Assembly: GCF_009727055.1 (NCBI RefSeq)
Contig: NC_052350.1
Location: forward strand, 14,163,705 to 14,227,704
Direction of reading: 5' to 3'
DNA from: Benincasa hispida
Taxonomy: Eukaryota > Streptophyta > Magnoliopsida > Cucurbitales > Cucurbitaceae
DNA length: 64,000 nucleotides
This document shows positions 38,701-48,500 of this stretch, piece after piece. Each line of letters begins with the position of its first letter. Positions within the stretch are counted from its first letter, which is position 1. The notes below the pieces were generated by a model, which was given only the letters and a program-made list of their open reading frames with translations, was not told the DNA's origin and searched no databases. The translations under genes were made by a program, and so were the position numbers.

Positions 38701-40152
38701 AAATTGATATATCAAATTATGTAATCAAGTAACTTTAATTATTATTATTTGATAGTTAAATAATTAATTTTGCTAAAAAATCTTGAATTGAATTTATTAT
38801 TTATCAATTAATCTATCAAAATTTTAAAGGGGTTTTCATGATTAATTTTATAAATAAAATACAAAGCTAATTTATTACCGTAAAATCTGATAACATTCTC
38901 ATGTACAACAAAACACAGTCATCGTAATCTTATTCCCAAGTTTTTTATACCTAAGCATATTTAATACTTGGCATCTTTAAAACCAACCAAACGGCCCTTT
39001 AGTGACAATCAATCCCATTTTAGGAAGGAGAAAAAAAAATACAACTCAGAAAATAAACAAATAAAGTCAAAATTAGGGGGAAGCGGGAGAGAACACCATG
39101 AAATCCATGAGTATTCATGTTTGAAACTAGTCGATTGTAAAACTTTCAATTTCTATCGAGTTGAAGATCTAGTGGTGCTACCCAAAGAGATAAATGAATA
39201 GCTGGTACTAAATACATTGTTTTTGGAGATTGATTTATTTATTCATTATTAAATTTAAGAAATTTGAATCTCTAACCTCTTCGATGGGGGAGAGGACATG
39301 TGTATTAGAACTATGTTCACATTGATTGGAGATCTTTTTATTTTTTTTTTTGAAGGAAAATTAGAAAATACAGCACAAAATGGGGCATAAACTAAGTATT
39401 GATTGCTTTTGAATGGAGAAAGGTAGAAGGAAGTGGGTCTATGGGAAATCATTCTATAATGAGCTGTCCAAGGAAGACAAAAGATATGATATGCAAATAA
39501 AGGAATGGGATAGACTAATTTGTGGGCTTATAGTCAATAAAAGTTATAAGAAACCACTTTGCCAGAGTGAAAAATCACTTGTGATGCAAAAATTTGGTGA
39601 GGTTAGGAATGACAGCATTTCTCCATTACCTCATCTCATCACCCCACATTTTTTGGAACATGTAATTGGCTAACATGTCTATTGCTTTTCTCCACTTCAC
39701 CCTTCTTTTTCATGATTGTGTTCTCAATTATATACAAAATTTTCACATCCAGCTAGTGGCAGGTTTACATTTATAAAGTTTTTCTTTCCCCCGAGGCTAA
39801 CCTGCCTGTCTTAAGTTCACACCTCTCTCCTAGGTGTCTTTGTCACAAGGCAGAGGGTTATATTGATGATGATAAGCCTATCCAACCAAGTTGATAGATA
39901 CTACACAACTCTAGGTCAACTTTTTTATTGGTTCATTTATTACTTACTAGGAACAAAGAAATTCAAAACAAGTTGGTTGGTGATTGAATTCAACACAAAA
40001 GAATAGTGACTACCGTATTTTAAGACTTATCGATCAATCACATTCTCAGATTGATATTGGAGTGAGAATTGATGACATAGTTACTAAACTATATTTGGAT
40101 CTGACAAAGTTTATATATTTGTTTTTCTAGTTTAGGATGACAACTATTTTAA

Positions 40153-40186
<34 letters not shown>

Positions 40187-40658
40187 TCATTTCTTTCCAA
40201 TTACTGGAAATAATTGTCGAATGGGTGCTCATACTTTAAATAGGTATAAGTTGTATAATTAACTTTTTTAGCTTTCACTTTTTTCTAGAAAGCAATCAGA
40301 CAAATAGGAAAGAGAATAATCATATAATTGATGCTTTTAATTATTTGTGTTTTTATGGCAGCCACCTGTGTCCAAATCAACTTACACTATTCTTTATCTG
40401 ACCTTATAAGGAATATCTGTTAGAAAAATTTCCAACTCCCTGTATAAGAAGGTAGACATGGTGAGATTGAAGTAGAAGCCATTAAAACAACAACTAGCTC
40501 TTAGAAAATTAACCCTTCCCAAGCTGAACTCCAAGATCTAATGAAGTTTATACTTTCTGGAATTGCAGGCTGAGCAAGAGGAGAGAGATTACTTGAAGAT
40601 TAAAATAGAAACAGCCATTGCAGGTCTTAATGACCCACATAGCCCCATGAGTATCTGA
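35764..40658 (+). CDS. bHLH35: bHLH35-like transcription factor, five exons
   Basis: Nuclear DNA-binding protein expected to bind E-box sites as a dimer. Proposed exons: 35764-35837, 35950-36106, 36210-36449, 36541-36711 and 40569-40658, all with GT-AG introns and frames that join exactly, giving 243 residues (Arabidopsis bHLH35 is about the same length). The start [13 protein letters not shown] is the first ATG of exon 1. The basic region is near residues 49-64 ([13 protein letters not shown]): Glu54 and Arg58 of the E-box contact set are present, and Asn50 replaces the usual His. Helix-loop-helix continues over [12 protein letters not shown] and [17 protein letters not shown] to about residue 100. 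Residues 158-243 form an ACT-like domain ([36 protein letters not shown]). Intron 4 is 3857 bp and holds transposon debris. Tail to tail with the PRCC gene. Exon 1 is the least certain part. Confidence 0.9.
38157..38998. mobile_element. Non-autonomous PIF/Harbinger-like element in the bHLH intron
   Basis: The left end GGGGGTGTTTAGATGG and the right end, read in reverse complement, AGGGCCGTTTGGTTGG match at 12 of 16 positions. The element is flanked by TTA on both sides (38154-38156 and 38999-39001). A GG...GTTTGG terminus with a TTA duplication is typical of PIF/Harbinger elements. Subterminal 'gggatgagaataagg' and 'cgtaatcttattccc' are also complementary in part. No transposase is encoded in its 842 bp. 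Confidence 0.65.
40156..40187. repeat. AAT microsatellite
   Basis: About ten AAT units inside the last bHLH intron. A shorter run lies at 42330-42350. Confidence 0.9.
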
Positions 40659-40955
40659 GCCCACAAATGGAAAACACACACGAGAGATTATCTCTCGGCC
40701 TTTTTAGCTGTCAACGGCTGGAAACTAGTTCTCTTTCCCTGATCAGAGTTTTCCATTTTGCTCTTTCTTGGGGTTTTCATGTCACAAATTGTTTTCCTGT
40801 TGAGAGAGTTCTCCTTTCAGGGGTTCCGATAATTCGTTTCTTGGTCCAAGAAGATATCAGATGTAGGAATGTATTTACATAATAATTAGTTTGAGTGTTT
40901 ACATGATAATGTTTTCCCTTTGACGTGCTTGAGTGTCTAAATGCCCGGCACATCA

Positions 40956-41114
40956 TCAAGATTGCAATATCCAATTTCTTGACAGTTTTATCAAAAAGAA
41001 AAAAAAAAATTAGTCAACTTTGCCTATTCGACCAATCAAGATTGCAATATCCAATTTCTTGACAGTTTTATCAAAAAGAAAAAAAAAATTAGTCAACTTT
41101 GCCTATTCGACCAA
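40956..41114. repeat. 80-bp tandem duplication, nearly identical
   Basis: Two adjacent copies of a unit starting 'tcaagattgcaatatccaat' and ending 'gcctattcgaccaa'. The only difference seen is one A in a poly-A run, so the event is recent. Confidence 0.95.
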
Positions 41115-42039
41115 TCTGCAATACTGACAATCTGACAGTATAAAAGATTCATATTGAAAAGGATCGATATACCTCTTGAAAATTTTCTGTTGGAAGACTT
41201 AGATTGTTTTGATACATTAACATGCTTTTAAAAATAGTGTTGGGATCCACTAATATCTATGAAAAACAATTTATAGTGTGAACAAAATGAATATCACACA
41301 GTATGACAAACTGAATTCACAAGGTTTCACCCTGATGGTGGCAACCACCCCTATCTAAGGATAATACATCAGAAAAATTGAAAAAGAATATATAAGAAGA
41401 CAGAAGCAGTCACCATATCTATCTATTTCCTTTAGTATATGGGGTGGGGGCCATGGGAGGTTGGGTGGATCGGTGCTAAAACCGCTATTAATTTCTTCTC
41501 GAGTTAAAGGAAAAAAAAAGACCCGATGGGTCTAAAAACCAGAAGACACAGAACTAACAAAATGGTGCTCAAAAGGAGTTCCACCATTTCTTTTCAAAAA
41601 GGGGAAAACTTGTGCCCTCTAACCTCAAGTTTGAACTTTGGATCAATAATTTTATAGTTTCCATTTGAGAAGTTTAGAAGAGGTTCAAGGTTAGTCATGA
41701 ACGATATTCGACACTTAACAAAAGATAAGGGTGACATTTTGAAGTTTAACAATGACACAACCATAGGTAGGCAACCGAGACAGTGGTATGGCTAAAGATG
41801 AGGAATCCTTGTTGACAAGTGTAAAACTTCGAAACTTAGGGTTCAAATAGAATTATCATTCAAATTTCAGTGACCAAAAACATTATTTTCTAAAAAAAAA
41901 AAATAGAAAACAAACAACCACCCTATCCTTCAAGCCGTTTAAACCAGAAGATTTGGACTATACTCCCCGTGTTGTGAGTTTTCCAAATGTTCAGTTTTTT
42001 GCATGGGCAACACATGGACAGTAGAGATATGACTGGAGA

Positions 42040-42330
42040 ATTCCTTCTCCATCCACTCTTCAAGAGAAGGGTCGCTTTTTTTGGTTTGTTGAGATGTATG
42101 CAATCTTATAAGTTATGAGAGAAAGGCAGAATGGCAAGATATTTAGAGGAGTAGAAATGGACGTTAGTGAGGCAACTCTCTAAGCTTCAATTTCAAAGAC
42201 CTATAAAGTATTCTATAGGCACTATTTTCCATAGTTGGAATTTTTTTTGTGGGCTTGGTTTTTCTATATACCTTTCTATTCTTTCATCTTTTTTTTCTCA
42301 ATTAAAATTGTTTCTATAAATTAAAATAAT
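42040..42330 (+). pseudogene. LINE 3'-end fragment
   Basis: A frame-shifted reading gives ERQNGKIFRGVE followed by ASISKTY, which resembles the last residues of plant L1-like open reading frame 2 (usual pattern ERNxRIFRG...WASxSKTFxNY). It is short and full of stops. The identification is by pattern only. Confidence 0.4.
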
Positions 42331-42593
42331 AATAATAATAATAATAAATAAACGATAAGCTTAAAACATAACCTCCTTGATCAGCGTTGGATTTCGATAG
42401 AGTCGTTGAAATCCCATTCTTGAACATAGAAGAAGCCGTGTTGCAAAAAGTTATAACGAACCATTCAAGTTACACGATTGCCTTAAGACCAATAAAGTGT
42501 ATATATAAACCATGCAAGTTTATGATATTTAGCACGCTACCTCCGTGGAGCACATTAATTACATACCACAGGTGCAAGGATATCTTTTAGGGA

Positions 42594-45469
42594 TCACCAG
42601 CCATACTTTCCTTGTGTTTCAGCCTTTGTTAATAAACCTCTTGCACGCCTCTCCGCTAATTCCATCTCTTTCTGCTTCATATCATAATACAACGAAGAAA
42701 TTTGATGCTTTCTCTTGTGCAACTTTGAAGGTTTCCCCTTGGTTGAGGGGGCAGGCTACAGAAAAGGAGATGCAGACAAACAAATCAGTGCAATGGAGAA
42801 ATAAAAATATGAAATATAGGACCTCAATACGACTTGGACAAAACTTTCATATTTAGCCATCATTTGGTTGATATATACATTTTTAAAAGCATCAGCACTT
42901 GAATACAAATTTCAGCTCCAATGGCTATTTGATTCCAATGTGGAATCATCCTCCGATGACAACATGAAACTGCTATACACTACATGAACAAAGATTATGA
43001 AGTGATCCACCTCTCAAACATCTTGCACCAATACTCCATCTACACATATTAAGGGGAAAATGTTTTTCAATAAACTGATTTTCATTTAAACACTTTTGAC
43101 AAAAATTGTTGAAAATACATTTCAAAATCTATTGAGTGGTTGCCAAATGCTCCAATTTTGTTTTCCCAAAATGACTTATTTTTTAAATTAAACACTTGAA
43201 AATGCATTTCAAACACACTCTAATTCTCAGAATGCCTATTTGGTAACCATTTTGTTTTTTGTTTTTGTTTTTTAAAATTAAGCCTATGGACATTCCTCCC
43301 ACCTTCAAATTTCTTCTTTTGTTATCTACTTTTCACCAGAGAACTAAAAAAAATAGCTTTAAAAAAGTTGTTTTGTTTTTGGAATTTGGCTAAGAATTAA
43401 ACCATTGTATTTAAGAAAGATACAAATCATTGTAAGAAATGTGGATGAAATAGGCATAATTTTAAAATACAAAAACCAAATGATTACCAAATGAAGCCTT
43501 AGTGATTCAACGTTCTGAAAATATATATTCATTTCTTTAGGAAACTGATTTGATAGAGAGAAAATTACAGAAGAAACTAAGTCTCCAAGCCAAAGAAGAC
43601 TATGGAAACCTCTTCCAATTGGCACAACTAGAGTTGTACATTCATGATTGGCGATGTATCCTTCAAAAGTCTATTCCCCAACCTTTGCTCCACCTTCAAT
43701 GATACTCACACAGCATCTTTCTTCTATTCCCATCCCCCCAAATCCCCAGGTCACAAAATCCCTCAGCCCATCCAGATTCGTAGGTATGGTTTCAGGACTC
43801 AATAGATACCTATTCTTGCAGCTCTCCTTACCAACATTTGCAAAGTGATAAGTAAAGACAAATGCCCCCAAAAGATTGAGATTTTTATTTGGGAAATCAC
43901 AATGAAGAGCATCAACGCCAGTGTTTTGAAAAGCCCTCCTTCCAGGAGCGCACTTAGGCACTAGGCACCCAAAAGAAGGTGGCCTTCTATGAAGGTCCAA
44001 GACCCAAAGCCCAGAGCCTTGGGGCTTTTTCATTCTTTTAAAAAATTGTAATAATTAGGGTTTTCCTTCTTTTATTAACTTAAAAATAAATAAATTGTCC
44101 TTGTGTCCAGGATTTCCCTTTTCATATTCTCACTTCAACTATGCATCCTCTTCTTTGTACTAGTACTTATATATGTAGTGAAAAAAGAAGACAGTTTTTG
44201 CGTCTTGTACTTAAGTCCCAAAAGACTATTGCGCCTAGAATTTTAAAAAACACTAAACACACAAGACAAAAATTCAGAGAAGGAATTCAGTAGTTTTCAG
44301 ACTCCCCCACTGGTGCCCTATTTTCAAACAAGATTGAGAATCCAAAGACCCCCTTTTTGTCCACGTCTATTTGCTTGTAGATTTTGGAGGCTCGGCCAGG
44401 CCTTAGCTCTAGATAGTGATATATCCAGTACGAAATACTCTCTCATGCTATCCCCCACCCCTTAAAAAGATGGTAAATGTTATTTGGCTTAATCTCATCT
44501 GCAATTATTTTTCCAGGGAGAAGGGTTTGGAACCCTTCTCCTTCCACGTGTTCTCTTGTCATTCCCATTCTCATGCTTCATATTTCACTATTGCTTTGAC
44601 GACTCCTTCCAAGACATCAATTTTTTTTTACACTTCATGGAAGGTTATAACTCCAAAGTTAATACCTTGTACCATGTTCAACGACACTCTTTTTTCATTT
44701 TGTTACCACAATTGTTCATTCTCTGACGGAGGCATCAAGAGGACCTAAATCATTTGTTGTGGGATTGCTAGTTTGCAAACTACTTTGGAGTTGGTTTGAG
44801 TTCGTTTGGTGTTACTGGGGCACACAATAATGGGATTTTAGTGGGGGAAATGTTTTTTAATCCTCCATTTAGGAAGAGGAACAAAGTATTGTGAAAAGAA
44901 GTTTAGAAAGGTCGAAATCGAGAGTGGAGGTCTTAGAGGATGCTTATCTGTGGGTGTTAGTCTTTTTTTTGGGTGGGATGGGGGATGAGAAACATTTCAT
45001 TGATTAATGAAATTATGATATTAGAATTGCTTTTTAGATTGGAGTCCTTTTTGTAGCTAGTGTCCAACTCACAATTTCTTGAACTTGTTTTTTGTATCCA
45101 CCTATATTCTTTCATTTTTTCAATCAAACCTTGCTTTCTTACCCGAAAAAATCTATTCATATTCATTGTAATTATTCCCTTGATGACCTATGGGATAACT
45201 AGAGGGGCTTTTTGAACTCTCCATCCACAACCATTAACCTTAGGAAGACTTTCCTTCCTTTTTCTACTACATTACTTTGCCGAAATCTTATTTTGCCCTC
45301 AAAGAGGTAAATACAACAATGAGCATATCGTTTATATCAATGAAGAGGAATAAAATTATGGTTGTCCAAGAATGCTTTATTTGGTTCGATTTTTCCTTCC
45401 AAACCACAAAAGCCATACATACATACATACATATATATATGTATGTATGTATGTATGTGTATATATATA

Positions 45470-45500
<31 letters not shown>

Positions 45501-48500
45501 ATATATATATATATTAAACTGGCTTTAACCAGGGAAAAAAATCTCATTCGAAAGGGTGACTGGCAAGAGCTAAAAGGAGGCTTTTTATATTGAAGGAGCT
45601 TATGTATCAATTGAAGTTAGAGGCAGGGCTATGAAATTCCAGAACTGTTTGGCATAATAGAGTTTCTTCATCCCTACCACAAATAGAATACCAACCAGTG
45701 GAAAGCTGGTGAATACTTATAAGTTATACTAAATTAGCTTCCACGATTTTCTTATCCCCACCACCCTCAGATGTATTCTTTGTCCCCAAAATCAAACAAG
45801 ATGGCAACAGTTTACTAGTTTCTCACAATTTCAAATCAATCAGCATGGATATGAGTGTTTCATATGGAAAAATTCTTCAAAGCTAAGAAGGACTAAAATA
45901 TAGATGTCGATATTGATATTGAGATTTCAATTTTACGGATATATCGATGGATATATCGATATCAACGGATATTTCTGTAAGTCGCGAAATCAATAAAATT
46001 TATTTAAATTGATAATTAAGTTGTTTTTACTCCAAAATTAAGTTATGGATATTGTTATTAGTAGTCATATTCATATTGGACAAAATAGAAGACATTTTTA
46101 TGTTTTATGAGCATGTATAAAAAATGTTTGAGATATCCATGGATATTTAATATCGATATTGAACCCTTCAATTTACGTATATATCGATAGATATATCGAC
46201 ATATCCATGGATATTTTCATTCTCGAGCTAAAAATAGTGTGTACTTAAAAATAGATATGCTTTTCCTTCACACATTTATTTGAATTTGACATTTTGAGGA
46301 ACAATTAAAAAAAAATCAAGCTAAGGGATCTTCAATGGAAAATTCAAACAAAGAAAGCCTTCAAATCTACACTTCTGTATCTTCTTATTCATTGATGAAG
46401 TTCTCCCAAAGGAGAATCCAAATTATGAGAGCCTTCAAATTTCCATTTTTATATCCTATTTCTATGATGAAGTACTTCCAAAATGCCTCAAAAGATATAT
46501 TTTCTCCCCCAAAAAATCTCACTATTCCTCTCAAGCTAAAGACACCAAAGAAGAGCCCTCGATAAAGTAAGTCAGGTTAATCTTTGCATTCCGTCTTCAA
46601 GTGTGCCATCTAAAATGAAAGGAGATTCTTGATGTCATTCAGCAAGGAGTTGCCCAACAAAATGGAAAGAATAAAGCTCCATAACTGATCATAAATAGCA
46701 ACATATTAGGGGAGGGCCAGTCAACGGAGGTCTCTTTTAGTTCTTTCTTGAGTGTTGATATTGCCTAATGTGCACTGGCACTAGAATGTCTTAATTCTTT
46801 TTTGGGCATTTACCTTGTCACAACTATTCTATTACAATCATATGTGCGAATGGGAGAAAAAGAACTCCGGTTAACTTTTTGGGAGATTTTCCTCTTAATA
46901 CTCTACAGACCATAAATCTATTTCTTTCATATTTTTTAGCGTCCAAGCTACATCGTTGGTCCCTTGCTTTCCCAAACTCTATTTCTGATCTCTTGGCATC
47001 TTTGTTTGAGGGTCATCCTCTGGGTGGTATTAAGCAGACTATTTGGCTGGTTTTGCTGCGTGCTTTCATTTGGGCTGTCATCTTTTTAGAGAGACAGCCT
47101 CTACTTTTGATAAATTTTTGGATACGGTTCTTACTTATGTTTATAATTGGTGTAAATCTGAGTCTCCTTTTACTTCTCATACTTTATCTTTTTTTCCTTC
47201 ACAATTGGAGAGACTTTTTGTAATCACCTTTAGGTGTTGGGTTTTTCCCTATTCCATTTATTCGACGAATTGTTTCTCCCCACCCCAAACCAAACAAAAC
47301 TTGCACGTATCTCAACTAATCTCACATGCCAACAACTTAACCTCACAACATTCCGTGTGTATTTGGTTTAACTTTTCAAATGTTTTAGTTTGAAAATAAG
47401 TCATTCTAGAAAAAATTAAAATGTTTGGCAACCCCACAAATAGCTTTTGAAACACTTTCAGGGTGTATTTTAAATAGTTTTGATCAAAAGAGTTCTAAGC
47501 CACTGGCCATGCTCCTACCTCAGTCTCCCTTTATTTGGCAAACCTAAATTGGTTTCCTTTTGGGATCCTATTATCGAAAAGGTTGAGAAAAGTCTCCACA
47601 CTTGGAACCACAATCAGATCTCTAGGGTGGTCGCCTTACACTCCTCCAAGCTACACTATCCAATCTACCCACATATTACATGCCATTATACAAATTACCC
47701 TCCACAATAGCCAACACCACCTTTCCAAATTATATTGGAGGACCATGGTGAGACATTTTAGAGCATATGAATCTTATTAAAGATAAAGTCAAAATTAAAA
47801 TGGGTAATGAGAAAAATGCCTCTTTGGGAATGATAGATGGATCAGAACCTCCCCTCTAGAGAAGCTTTCCCTAGATTATTCTACCTATCCACACAAAAAA
47901 GGTCTTCCATTCATGACTTTGGGACTCTAGACACAGATGGTCTCTTTATCACGAGAAATTTAAAGGATGAAAAGTTTGATGAGTGGCTTGATCTTATGAA
48001 TTGCCTACACGGTGTCCTTCTATCCACTAGCAAGGATAAATGGATTTGGGAGCCATATGCCAAAGGTTCTTTCTCCACAAAATCCCTCTCCCACGTTTTG
48101 GGAGCAATTTGGCTTCCTCGGTCACCCCTTCCATGCTGCTATATGGAAGGACACATGCCCAGAAAAGATCAAGTTCTTCAATTGGGAAGTTAGTCACAAT
48201 GCCATTAACACCAGTGACAGAATGCAGAACCATCTCCCCTACATGGCCATCTCCCCCCATTGCTGCTACATTTGCAAGTGTGGTCCTGACTCATCTAATC
48301 ACCTCTTCATACACTGTCACTTTGCTGACAGGTTTTGGAAGGAAATATTCATTTCTTTTGGGTGGCACACAGCCCTCCCTAAAGATACTAGTGGCACCCT
48401 CACTTACACTCCCACCGGTCATCCTTTCACCAAAAAAAAAAAAGGAAAAAATGTGGATGCATTTGATACGTGCTTTCTTATGAATTACATGGAAGGAGAG

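Larger units (their letters stand above)
36712..40568 (+). other. Large last intron of the bHLH gene
   Basis: Donor GTAACT after ...KTVFIE and acceptor TTGCAG before [10 protein letters not shown]. It contains a PIF/Harbinger-like element (38157-38998), an AAT microsatellite (about 40156-40186) and AT-rich filler. The other three introns of this gene are about 90-110 bp. Confidence 0.85.
40659..42593. other. Region between the convergent bHLH and PRCC genes
   Basis: Holds the 3' ends of both genes, an 80-bp tandem duplication (40956-41114) and a LINE tail fragment (42040-42330). No independent gene recognised. Short open frames here lack any family resemblance. Confidence 0.6.

Noticed and set aside
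43671..44033. A 120-codon minus-strand open frame
   Set aside because: Half of it lies in the small GC-rich inverted-repeat element at 43920-44256, and the rest has no recognisable features.
45277..45610. Open frames rich in Tyr, Ile, His, Thr and Cys-Val repeats
   Set aside because: They translate the CATA/TGTA microsatellite in three frames.
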